The notes under the pieces are model-generated. The model made no database searches and was not told where the DNA came from. It saw only the letters and a list, made by a program, of their open reading frames with translations. This document shows, piece after piece, positions 54,157 through 61,571 of a DNA stretch of 64,000 nt. Origin of the DNA: an endosymbiont of Lamellibrachia barhami (GTDB taxonomy: Bacteria; Pseudomonadota; Gammaproteobacteria; Chromatiales; Chromatiaceae); the NCBI RefSeq assembly GCF_011947365.2, contig NZ_JAAVSH020000001.1, forward strand, positions 2,210,696-2,274,695, in the 5' to 3' direction. A program made the translations under genes and the position numbers. The number at the start of each line of letters is the position of its first letter. The stretch's first letter is position 1.

Positions 54157-54933
54157 ATGACAGTAAAAAGGCTCCGCAGTGCGGGGCCTTTTTTGTTGTT
54201 GCTCTTTCTGGCGCTGCTGTTCAGCAGTTCAGTCGGTGCCGGCTGTCCATCCCTGCACTCTGGTGATCTGCAGGAAGTTGAGGAGGTCTTTGATGGCGAC
54301 ACTTTGCTGCTGGTCGATGGCCGCAGGATTCGCTTGATCGGTATCAATACACCTGAAACGGGTTGGAAAGAGACCCCCGACGAACCCCATGCGAAGGCCG
54401 CGAAGCGGCAGCTGGAACGGCTTATCGCCAAATCCGGCAACTGGATCCGCCTGGAGATAGGGCAGCAGCGACGGGATCGTTATCGACGCCTGCTGGCGCA
54501 CATCTATAGCCAGGATGGAAAAAATCTCAACGAGGCCCTGTTGCAGGATGGGGCCGGTTTTCAGATCGTATTCCCGCCGAACCTCGACCATCTGCAATGT
54601 TATCGTGAGGCAGAAAGCCGGGCGCGCGCTGCTGGACGGGGTGTTTGGGTCGATGCGCCGGTGGCCGATGCGGTTGGGCTGGCGCGCTCAGTCGAAGGGT
54701 TTCGATTGCTGCGGGGCCGGATTGAAACGCTGCAACAGAGCCGCCGTTCTCTCTGGTTGAAAATTGCCGGGGTGAAGTTGCGCGTCGACCGCTCGGATCT
54801 CGACCACTTCGTGGACTGGCGGCCGGAAGACCTGGTGGGTCAGAGTATTGAAGTACGAGGCTGGATCCGGCGTTATAAGGGGAGCCAGCGTATACGAATC
54901 CGGCATCCGTCTGCCATCAAAGTAGTCTGGTAG
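54157..54933 (+). CDS. Secreted thermonuclease-like (SNase) endonuclease
   Basis: 258 residues. A signal peptide (basic MTVKRLRS, hydrophobic FLLLLFLALLFSSSVGA) is followed by an SNase domain (about 38-170): DGDTLLLVDGRRIRLIGINTPE with the metal Asp and first catalytic Arg, and DRYRRLLAHIY, a typical SNase block. A C-terminal OB-like extension (about 180-258) is present. The ATG at 54157 is used; the frame open upstream overlaps rpmE. Its stop TAG is supplied by the first bases of the repeat at 54930-54997. Confidence 0.85.
   Translation: MTVKRLRSAGPFLLLLFLALLFSSSVGAGCPSLHSGDLQEVEEVFDGDTLLLVDGRRIRLIGINTPETGWKETPDEPHAKAAKRQLERLIAKSGNWIRLEIGQQRRDRYRRLLAHIYSQDGKNLNEALLQDGAGFQIVFPPNLDHLQCYREAESRARAAGRGVWVDAPVADAVGLARSVEGFRLLRGRIETLQQSRRSLWLKIAGVKLRVDRSDLDHFVDWRPEDLVGQSIEVRGWIRRYKGSQRIRIRHPSAIKVVW
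54170..54194 (+). terminator. Terminator hairpin of rpmE inside the nuclease signal-peptide codons
   Basis: An 8-bp stem GGCTCCGC/GCGGGGCC (one G-T pair) with a three-base loop, followed by six Ts. It ends the rpmE transcript about 75 bp after its stop. The hairpin overlaps codons 5-13 of the next gene, coding for the basic N-region and start of the signal peptide. Confidence 0.8.
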
Positions 54934-54997
54934 GCCCGATCAAGCGTAGCGGATCGGGCGCGGGCTTGCCGGTTCCGCTACGCTTGAACCGGCCTAC
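54930..54997. repeat. Inverted TAGGCC palindrome repeat
   Basis: GTAGGCCCGATCAAGCG at the left and CGCTTGAACCGGCCTAC at the right form an inverted pair of palindromic arms. The TAG of both ends supplies the stop codons of the two convergent flanking genes (nuclease, stop 54931-54933; Cys-rich gene, stop 54994-54996). Related arms occur at 58325-58413 and 61347-61376. Confidence 0.75.
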
Positions 54998-55194
54998 TTT
55001 GGAGATGGCAGATTAATCTGGACGTTTGGTTTGCAACCATCCTGGGTGGAGCAGCCACTCCCCTGCTTGCAGGCCCCACAACCCACCTTGTAACCCTTGT
55101 AATCGGGGTCCTGCCGTGACAGCCAGCCCTGAAACAGCACCCAGCCGCCGCACAGCAGCATCAATCCCAGGAGTGAAAGTATATGGATGAGCAT
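54994..55194 (-). CDS. Small Cys-rich single-pass membrane protein, last gene of the rnf cluster
   Basis: 66 residues. One N-terminal transmembrane helix (about 5-24) and a cytosolic tail with CxxC-x5-C-x5-C (Cys39, 42, 48 and 54 in CGACKQGSGCSTQDGC). The Cys-rich tail could bind an Fe-S cluster or a metal, or act as a maturation factor. It is 12 bp after rnfA on the same strand, so co-transcribed. It sits where rnfB follows rnfA in the acetogen-type rnfCDGEAB order, but it is far too short to be RnfB. NqrM is a possible analogue, although its motif differs. Confidence 0.7.
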   Translation of the reverse strand: MLIHILSLLGLMLLCGGWVLFQGWLSRQDPDYKGYKVGCGACKQGSGCSTQDGCKPNVQINLPSPK

Positions 55195-55206
55195 TGGTAA
55201 CCCTCC

Positions 55207-55785
55207 TCAGGTTGAGCTGAACAGCCCGGCAAACCCCATGAATGCCATGGAGAGGATGCCGGCGATGATCAGGTTCATGGCGGTGCCGCGAACCAGCACG
55301 GGCATGTCGATGATTTCGGTCTCCTCCCGCAGTCCCGCCATCAGGACCATCGCCAAGGTGAAACCGGCACCGGCGCCGAGGGCGAAGACCATCCCTTCGG
55401 CGAAACCGTAACCCCGGTTGGTGGCGAAGATTGCGAGGCCCAGAATGGCGCAATTGGTGGTGATCAACGGCAGGAAGATGCCCAGCGCCTTGAACAGGCT
55501 GGGACTGAGCTTCTTGATCGCCATCTCGATGAACTGCACCGTGGAGGCGATGACCACGATGAAACTGATCAGTCGCAGATAGGGGGCGTGGATCAGCACA
55601 TAGGTGTTGAGAAACCAGGAACAGAGTGCGGTGATGAGCAGCACGAAGGTGGTGGCCAGCCCCAGCCGGAATGAGGTTTCGAGCCTCCCGGAGACGCCAA
55701 GAAAGGGGCAGAGCCCAAGAAAGTAGGCCAGCACGAAGTTGTTGACCAACATGGCGCTGACAAAGATCCAGATCAGATTATCCAT
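55207..55785 (-). CDS. rnfA: Electron transport complex subunit RnfA
   Basis: 192 residues, six transmembrane helices. Cys residues in LGLCPFLGVS and ITTNCAILG match the positions that bind the [2Fe-2S] cluster between RnfA and RnfE. The complex couples electron transfer between ferredoxin and NAD to ion movement. It begins six bases after the rnfE stop, part of the rnfCDGEA unit on the minus strand. Confidence 0.95.
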   Translation of the reverse strand: MDNLIWIFVSAMLVNNFVLAYFLGLCPFLGVSGRLETSFRLGLATTFVLLITALCSWFLNTYVLIHAPYLRLISFIVVIASTVQFIEMAIKKLSPSLFKALGIFLPLITTNCAILGLAIFATNRGYGFAEGMVFALGAGAGFTLAMVLMAGLREETEIIDMPVLVRGTAMNLIIAGILSMAFMGFAGLFSST

Positions 55786-55791
55786 GTGTGC

Positions 55792-56448
55792 TTACCCCCT
55801 GGCCTGTTCTGCGGCAACAACCTGTTGCAGAAACCGGGCCTTGCGCTCGGTGACCCAGTTGAAGAAGAGCAGGATCAGACCGAGGGTGATGAAGCCGCCC
55901 GGCGGCAGGATCATGATGACCCAAGGTTCAAATCCTGCGCCGAACAGATCGATGCCGAAGAGGCTGCCGTTGCCCAGGATCTCGCGCACGCTGCCCAGTG
56001 CAAACAGGGCGATAACAAAGCCGGCGGACATGCCGATGGCATCCATCACCGCGAAACCCACGGAATGCTTGGCAGCAAACGCCTCCTGGCGGCCGAGGAT
56101 CATGCAGTTGGCCACGATCAGCGGGATAAAGGCCCCCAGCTCCTTGTGGATGGAGGGAAACAGGGCCAGCAGGGTGTAGTCGATCACCGTCACGAAGGTG
56201 GCGATGATGACGATGTAGAGGGAGATGCGCACCTGCTTCGGGATCAGGTTCTTGAAGGCGGAGACCAGGGCGCTGGAGCCAACCAGCACGAACAGGGTGG
56301 CAATACCCATCGCCAGCGCATTGATGGCGGAGTTGGTGACCGCCAGCATCGGACACATGCCGAGCACCTGTACGAAGACGGGGTTGTCCCGCCAGAGGCC
56401 TTTCATCATCTCCTGTATTGCGGAGGGGTCTTTGATGTTGATTGCCAT
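55792..56448 (-). CDS. rnfE: Electron transport complex subunit RnfE
   Basis: 218 residues. A paralogue of RnfA with the family motifs DNPVFVQVLGMCPMLAVTNSA, the second Cys region VANCMILGRQEAFA, and six helices. The start is the ATG at 56448 (MAINIKDPSAI); a longer frame upstream belongs to the rnfG 3' region. It overlaps nothing and lies 13 bp after rnfG. Confidence 0.95.
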   Translation of the reverse strand: MAINIKDPSAIQEMMKGLWRDNPVFVQVLGMCPMLAVTNSAINALAMGIATLFVLVGSSALVSAFKNLIPKQVRISLYIVIIATFVTVIDYTLLALFPSIHKELGAFIPLIVANCMILGRQEAFAAKHSVGFAVMDAIGMSAGFVIALFALGSVREILGNGSLFGIDLFGAGFEPWVIMILPPGGFITLGLILLFFNWVTERKARFLQQVVAAEQARG

Positions 56449-56461
56449 AATCGATGTCTCA

Positions 56462-57178
56462 CTAATTACCAGGGGCCGGGGTGGGAGACGTATCTCCCTT
56501 CCCTTCATCCGCCGCCTTTTTGCTTACCAGTTCCAGTTTCGGCTCATTGCCAGGGGCCGGCAGCCGATCCTCCCAGCGTACGCGGGCCTCGTTGATGATC
56601 CTCACCACCGCCTTGGCGGAGATGGTGGCGCCGGTGATGGAGTCGATCTCATAGGGGGCGGATTTGGTGCCCTTCTTGACGGCCTTTATCTTGGGGTCGA
56701 CGGAGAGATCATCAAAGTTGGCGACAAAGGCCATATCTTTGAAAATCTTGTCGCCCAAACCTGGGGTTTCCCGGCTCTCCAGGATCTCCATGCCGACGAT
56801 CTTGCGCTGCTCCGGCAGATAGCCGTAGAGCACGCGGATCGTGTCCTGAAAGCCGGGGCCTGCACCCTCCACGGCATAACCGATGAACTGGCCTTGATTG
56901 CCATAACCCCCATAGATTGTATCCTCATCGGCGCCTTTTTCAGTGCGCACCCGCAGTTTTCCGTTGTCGAACTGCAGTTTCTGCATGGTGGTGACCTTCG
57001 GCAGCACCTTGAAAACCGCCTCTCGCAACTCACGGGCCTTATTGGCGGTGATGGTGGGCAGGGTGGTCTCGTAGATGCTGATGATGATGATGCCGGAGAT
57101 CAGACCGGCAAAGGCCAGTGAGAGGGCCAGTTTGGTGGAGCTGGGCTCCTGCTCCAGGGATTGCTGTTCGCTGGTCAT
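56462..57178 (-). CDS. rnfG: Electron transport complex subunit RnfG
   Basis: 238 residues. An N-terminal transmembrane helix and a periplasmic FMN domain. The flavinylation motif SITGATISAKAVV is at about 180-192, with FMN attached to Thr185. Also present are the conserved ETPGLGDKIF and GYLPEQRKIVGMEILESRE stretches. It needs ApbE for flavinylation. The ATG at 57178 overlaps the rnfD stop (ATGA). Confidence 0.95.
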   Translation of the reverse strand: MTSEQQSLEQEPSSTKLALSLAFAGLISGIIIISIYETTLPTITANKARELREAVFKVLPKVTTMQKLQFDNGKLRVRTEKGADEDTIYGGYGNQGQFIGYAVEGAGPGFQDTIRVLYGYLPEQRKIVGMEILESRETPGLGDKIFKDMAFVANFDDLSVDPKIKAVKKGTKSAPYEIDSITGATISAKAVVRIINEARVRWEDRLPAPGNEPKLELVSKKAADEGKGDTSPTPAPGN

Positions 57179-58194
57179 GCCTTTTTCACTCCCCGTCCAA
57201 ACACCCTGGGCTGGGTATAGCGATCGATGAGTGGCGTGGCGGCATTCATCAGCAGAATGGCGTACATCATGCCCTCCGGCATGCCGCCGAAGACGCGGAT
57301 CAGAACCACCAGAAAACCGATACCGGCACCAAATATCCAACTGCCCCTGGGGGTGAGCGGTGAGGTGACCGGGTCGGTCGCCATGTAGATCGCCCCAAGC
57401 ATCATGCCGCCGGAGAAGAGGGTGAAGAGTGGGCTGGGAAAGCGTTCGGCATCCACCGCAAACAGGATGCCGGAGAAGATGCAGGCGGTGAGAAAGATGC
57501 TGGCGGGGATGCGCCAGTCGAGGTCGCGGCGGAACCAGAGCCAGAGTCCGCCGAGCAGCAACAGCAGGCTGCTGGTTTCACCCAGGGAGCCGGCGGTGTT
57601 GCCGATAAAGAGGCTGGAAATGGCAGTGCCCTCATATTCGAACTTCATCAAACCGAGGGGGCTGGCGCCACTCATGGTATCCCAGGTCGCCTGCATGAAG
57701 GGGGCGGCCAGGGTGCTGGAGTAGAGGTCGAAAAAGTGTTCCGGGCCCTGCGCCGCATACCAGGTGGTCATGGCAATGGGAAAGGTGCCGAGCAGGAAGG
57801 CGCGACCCACCAGCGCCGGATTGAAGAGGTTGTTGCCCAGTCCGCCCCAGATCACCTTGCCGAGGCCGATGGCCACCACGCCGCCGAGGAAGGCTATCCA
57901 GACCGGCAAAGCGGGTGGAAGGGTCAATCCCAGCAGCAGGCCGGTGAGGGCTGCGCTGCCGTCACCCAGTGCAGTGGCGCGTGTTTGCGCCGGAGTAAAC
58001 GCCCACTCTGTGGCGACAGCGCCGATGATTGAGGCGAGCAGAACCAGTAGGGCGCTGAGGCCGAAAAACCAGAGACCGGCCAGGGTGGCGGGCAGCAGTG
58101 CGTACCAGACATCGCGCATCGCCTGGGGTGTGGTCATGCCTTGCACTAGTAGTGGCGCAGGTTGTACCAGTAGATTTGGGTCTTTCTTCTTCAT
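57175..58194 (-). CDS. rnfD: Electron transport complex subunit RnfD
   Basis: 339 residues, multiple membrane helices. The FMN-attachment-type motif DTMSGASPLG lies in the central region, with GNTAGSLGETSSLLLLLGGL and the conserved C-terminal YAILLMNAATPLIDR. No ribosome-binding site precedes the ATG at 58194; a heptamer repeat array (58204-58250) occupies its leader, unlike the rest of the cluster. Confidence 0.95.
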   Translation of the reverse strand: MKKKDPNLLVQPAPLLVQGMTTPQAMRDVWYALLPATLAGLWFFGLSALLVLLASIIGAVATEWAFTPAQTRATALGDGSAALTGLLLGLTLPPALPVWIAFLGGVVAIGLGKVIWGGLGNNLFNPALVGRAFLLGTFPIAMTTWYAAQGPEHFFDLYSSTLAAPFMQATWDTMSGASPLGLMKFEYEGTAISSLFIGNTAGSLGETSSLLLLLGGLWLWFRRDLDWRIPASIFLTACIFSGILFAVDAERFPSPLFTLFSGGMMLGAIYMATDPVTSPLTPRGSWIFGAGIGFLVVLIRVFGGMPEGMMYAILLMNAATPLIDRYTQPRVFGRGVKKA

Positions 58195-58203
58195 TGTTTG
58201 TTA

Positions 58204-58250
58204 AAAGGCGAAAGGTTAAAGGCAAAAGGCAAAAGGGGGCCGTGCCACCG
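58204..58250. repeat. Heptamer array (AAAGGnn)5 + GCCGTGCCACCG
   Basis: Five AAAGGNN units (AAAGGCG, AAAGGTT, AAAGGCA twice, AAAGGGG) followed by GCCGTGCCACCG, only 9 bases before the rnfD start. The same composite occurs near gyrB (minus-strand orientation, 14487-14534) and before nrdG (61314-61346). Confidence 0.85.
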
Positions 58251-58324
58251 GATAAGCCAAATGTTGTGGTTTCTGTCATTCATAAAAAAGTATTGTCTCT
58301 AACAAACACTGATAGCTTTTAGTC

Positions 58325-58413
58325 GTAGGCCGGTTCAAGTGTAACGGAACCGGCAAACTGATTCGTTCTGCCTAAGTCTGGATGCCCGATCCGCTGCGCT
58401 TGATCGGGCCTAC
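58325..58413. repeat. TAGGCC palindrome element, rnfC-rnfD gap
   Basis: GTAGGCCGGTTCAAGTGTAA (58325 on) with CGGAACCGGC, and GCCCGATCCGCTGC...GATCGGGCCTAC (to 58413), form paired palindromic arms of the kind seen at 54930 and 61347. It ends 6 bases before the rnfC stop. The remaining gap (58251-58324) holds nothing recognised. Confidence 0.75.
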
Positions 58414-58419
58414 ATGTTT

Positions 58420-59769
58420 TTAGCCGTTTGCCCTTTTATGCTGCTGTCGTAAGTTATTCTTTGCGGTGCGGATATGCTGCACGATCGGTATCCCTGAGGG
58501 ACAGGCGTAGGTGCAGGCGCCGCACTCCACGCAGTCGTTGACGTTCAGGGCGTTCATCTCATCGAACAGCCGCGCCTTGGCAAGCCGGGCGAAACGCGAC
58601 GGATTGAGGAAATAGGGACAGGCCTCGAGACAGCGTCCGCAGTGGATACAGGGGTATTCGCGGGGGCGTCCGGTTTCGGCTGCGGTGAAGGCGAGGATGC
58701 CGGAGGTGCCTTTCAGCACCGGCACGTCCAGACTGGCGATGGGCGCGCCCATCATCGGACCACCAGAGATCACCTCACGGGTGTTTTCGCTCAGGCCGCC
58801 GCAGAATTTCAATACATCCCGGATAGGGGTGCCCAGTGGAACGGTCAGGTTTGCGGGGTAGTGAATGCCGGGACCGGAGACGGTGACCACCCGCTCCATC
58901 AGTGGGCGGCCCAAATCGAACCACTCTGCGACAGCCACTACAGTGCCGACATTGTTGACCACGATACCGCAATCCCGGGGCAGCTGCCCGGCAGGAATCT
59001 CGATGCCGTAGGTCGCCATGATCAGCATCTTCTCGGCGCCCTGGGGATATTTCATCGGCAACCCGACCACTTCGATGGGCTCGTCGCCGATGGTTTGGCG
59101 CAGAATCTCGATGGCATCGGGTTTGTTGTCCTCCACCCCGATGGTGGCTTTTTCCGCCCCCAACTTGCGGCGGATGATCTCTGCTCCCCGCACCACCGAT
59201 TCGGGGCGCTCCACCATCAGCCGGTGGTCGGTGGTCAGGTAGGGTTCGCACTCGGCACCGTTGATCAGCAGATTACGGATCTTCTGTCCTTGGGGGATGG
59301 CGTACTTTACATGGGCCGGGAAAGCGGCACCGCCCATGCCCACGATACCCGCCCTCTGCACCTCGGCGATGAAGCCATCCATGGAGAGGGACTCCCAGTC
59401 GATGGCCGGGCGGGGTTGAAACTGTTGGGTGGAGTAGGGGTCGGCCTCGATCTCGATGGCTGGCTTGAAGGAGCCGTCCGTATAGCGATGCGGCTCGATA
59501 CCCACCACTTTGCCGGTAACAGGGCTATGCAGGGCCGTGGACATGAAGGCGCCGGGTTCGGCGATCATTTGACCCCGTGTGACCGCGTCACCCTTCTTCA
59601 CCACCGGCTTGGCAGGTACACCGATATGCTGTCCCAGGGGCATCACATAGCGGGAAACAAAGGGTACGCGTTGCACCGGCAGGTCAACCGTCTGCTCCTT
59701 GAGGGGATCAGGGTGGACGCCGTGCCGAAAGGTCGGGCGAAGATTCAGAAATGAGTTGAGCAGAGACAT
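58420..59769 (-). CDS. rnfC: Electron transport complex subunit RnfC
   Basis: 449 residues. The NADH-binding soluble subunit. Motifs: VGMGGAAFPAHVKY, LLINGAECEPYLT, and two [4Fe-4S] ferredoxin-type motifs CIHCGRCLEACP and CVECGACTYACP near the C-terminus. The length is that of short RnfC forms without an Ala-rich tail. First gene of the cluster, followed by a large repeat-filled gap before rnfD. Confidence 0.96.
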   Translation of the reverse strand: MSLLNSFLNLRPTFRHGVHPDPLKEQTVDLPVQRVPFVSRYVMPLGQHIGVPAKPVVKKGDAVTRGQMIAEPGAFMSTALHSPVTGKVVGIEPHRYTDGSFKPAIEIEADPYSTQQFQPRPAIDWESLSMDGFIAEVQRAGIVGMGGAAFPAHVKYAIPQGQKIRNLLINGAECEPYLTTDHRLMVERPESVVRGAEIIRRKLGAEKATIGVEDNKPDAIEILRQTIGDEPIEVVGLPMKYPQGAEKMLIMATYGIEIPAGQLPRDCGIVVNNVGTVVAVAEWFDLGRPLMERVVTVSGPGIHYPANLTVPLGTPIRDVLKFCGGLSENTREVISGGPMMGAPIASLDVPVLKGTSGILAFTAAETGRPREYPCIHCGRCLEACPYFLNPSRFARLAKARLFDEMNALNVNDCVECGACTYACPSGIPIVQHIRTAKNNLRQQHKRANG

Positions 59770-59903
59770 TCTTCAGAAACAGAGGAAAAAAAGCCATTAA
59801 AGTCGCCTAGTCTAGCAAAAAACGTCCCCTGCCTGCCCCTACAAAATTACAGCGAAATATGATTCCAGGAATCTGCTGCGCCAGAGGCCGTTTAGGAGAG
59901 GTG

Positions 59904-60626
59904 ATGACCAAACATATCGGGATCCTGACTGCGGGCGGCGACAGCCCCGGCCTCAATGCAGCGATCCGCGGCGTCGGTAAGGCGGCGCAGAGTTATTACG
60001 ACATGCAGATGATTGGTTTCATGGACGGCTTTCGGGGTCTGGTGGATAACCGCACCACCCGTTTGGACGGGGGTGTGCTCTCCGGCATTCTGACCCAAGG
60101 TGGCATCATCCTGGGCACCAGCCGGGATAAACCCCACCGCATGGTGTTTGCGGGCAAGAAGCAGGACATGACAGATGTGATTGTGGAGAACTATGCGGCG
60201 AATCACCTTGATGCGCTTGTCTGTCTGGGTGGCGGGGGGACCCAGAAGAACGCCCTGCAACTGATGGAGAAGGGGTTGAACATCATCACCCTGCCCAAGA
60301 CTATCGATAACGATGTGGGCAAAACCGATACGACCTTCGGCTTCGATACCGCCCTGGGCATCGCCACTGAAGGCATCGACAGGCTTCACAGCACTGCTCA
60401 CAGTCACCATCGGATCATCGTGGTGGAGATCATGGGACATCGGGCCGGCTGGCTCGCTTTGGGCGCCGGCATTGCAGGCGGGGCGGATGTGATCCTACTG
60501 CCGGAGATCCCTTACGATATCGAGAGCGTAGCCGAGGCGATTCGCGCCCGGGTGCGCAGCGGCAAGAACTTCAGTATTGTCGCCGTGTCGGCACCAGTTT
60601 TGGGGATAGCTGAGCCTCGTCCATAA
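59904..60626 (+). pseudogene. 3'-truncated PfkA-family phosphofructokinase
   Basis: 240 codons. The N-terminal two-thirds of a PfkA-family enzyme: [19 protein letters not shown] where ATP-PFKs have [14 protein letters not shown] with the catalytic Asp, and [17 protein letters not shown]. PFKs are usually 320-400 residues; here the family sequence breaks off at about residue 228 and the next gene ends at 60669, so the last third is missing. The GGGGT variant of the phosphate-binding loop suggests a distinct PFK branch, possibly PPi-dependent. It may be a decayed gene or a partial product. The start is the ATG at 59904 behind GGAGAGG. Confidence 0.8.
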
Positions 60627-60668
60627 TTCTGCGTCGGTAGGATGCTCGCTATAGGAGCGGTTCCAAGG

Positions 60669-61298
60669 CTATGCAGAGAGTCTCTGATCGAGAGCGTGAT
60701 GGGTATCGCACGGTTGCAACTGATGGTGGGCTACGCCTGCCTGCTGTAGTTGGTACTGAAGTTTTTTCAGTTTCTGCGGTGACAATAACTTGGTGTGAAC
60801 AGTGGTACGGACCTCATAAGCCACGCCGCTGGCCATCAGCAGTTGCAGGCTCTCCCAGGCATTTTCTCCACTACCACTGACGCCGGTCAGGGCTGCGTAA
60901 TCTTCTGGCAGTGCCTTGATGTCCAAACCGATCCAGTCGAGCAGAGGTAGCAGTTCGGCCAGTCTTTCAGGGTAGGCCCCGGCGCTGTGCAGGCCGATCT
61001 TAAACCCCAGCGCTTTGACCTGTTGAATAGCAGGTTTGAGGGCGCTCTGCAGGGTGGGTTCGCCGCCGCTGAAAACCACGGCGTCCAACAGTCCCTGACG
61101 CTGTTCGAGAAAGGCGATGATCTCATCCCATTCGATCAATGCAGGATCGCTGCTTATGCGGGGCAACAGATGGCCATTGTGGCAGTAGCGGCAACGCCAG
61201 GGGCAGCCCTGGCAGAAGATGACCGCTGCCAGTTCGCCCGGATAGTCGATGGTGGTCATTGGCGTGAGACCACCGACCTGTAGTGTTGTTTGCTGCAT
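60669..61298 (-). CDS. nrdG: Anaerobic ribonucleotide reductase activating protein NrdG
   Basis: 209 residues. A radical SAM enzyme that generates the glycyl radical on NrdD. The cluster motif is CQGCPWRCRYCHNGHL, preceded by TTIDYPGELAAVIF. GGEPTLQS is the GGE SAM-binding block. No ribosome-binding site is seen; a heptamer array lies about 16 bp upstream. It follows the NrdD tail gene. Confidence 0.92.
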   Translation of the reverse strand: MQQTTLQVGGLTPMTTIDYPGELAAVIFCQGCPWRCRYCHNGHLLPRISSDPALIEWDEIIAFLEQRQGLLDAVVFSGGEPTLQSALKPAIQQVKALGFKIGLHSAGAYPERLAELLPLLDWIGLDIKALPEDYAALTGVSGSGENAWESLQLLMASGVAYEVRTTVHTKLLSPQKLKKLQYQLQQAGVAHHQLQPCDTHHALDQRLSA

Positions 61299-61313
61299 GA
61301 TAATAATGAGGCT

Positions 61314-61346
61314 AAAGGCTAAAGGCTAAAGGAGACCGTGCCGCCG
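61314..61346. repeat. Heptamer array (AAAGGnn)3 + ACCGTGCCGCCG
   Basis: AAAGGCT, AAAGGCT, AAAGGAG, then ACCGTGCCGCCG, in the gap between the NrdD tail gene and nrdG. Immediately followed by a TAGGCC palindrome arm (61347-61376). Confidence 0.85.
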
Positions 61347-61376
61347 TAGGCCGGTTCAAGCGTAGCGGAACCGGCA
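61347..61376. repeat. TAGGCC palindrome arm
   Basis: GTAGGCCGGTTCAAGCG...CGGAACCGGC, a half-element corresponding to the left arm at 58325. It stands 22 bp before the stop of the tail gene. Confidence 0.7.
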
Positions 61377-61397
61377 ACCTAAATCGTTCTGCAAAAA

Positions 61398-61571
61398 CTA
61401 AACCTGGCCCTGGTGAAGTTGAGCCTGGCTCTCTTTGAAGCAGCGCCGATCCCTGTGTTCCGACTGCTTACCGGGATTGAAGGCCGAGACGGGACGGTGG
61501 TAACCCATCACCCGGGTCCAGACTTCGCAGCGGGTACGCTCTTCCTCTTTCAGTTCAATGGCAGCTTGCAT
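61398..61571 (-). CDS. Separate glycyl-radical tail of class III NrdD (out-of-frame small gene)
   Basis: 57 residues: ERTRCEVWTRVMGYHRPV, SAFNPGKQSEHRDR and a short C-terminus. This resembles the C-terminal glycyl-radical domain of NrdD, where R[VI]xGYxRPV...N.GK carries the radical Gly (Gly23 here). It lies in the +1 frame relative to nrdD and starts at an ATG (61571) within the nrdD 3' end, with GGAG about ten bases upstream. The nrdD frame itself stops at 61555 without this domain. Either the subunit is split in two chains or a programmed frameshift joins them. A sequencing frameshift is less likely, given the start codon and ribosome-binding site. Confidence 0.75.
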   Translation of the reverse strand: MQAAIELKEEERTRCEVWTRVMGYHRPVSAFNPGKQSEHRDRRCFKESQAQLHQGQV

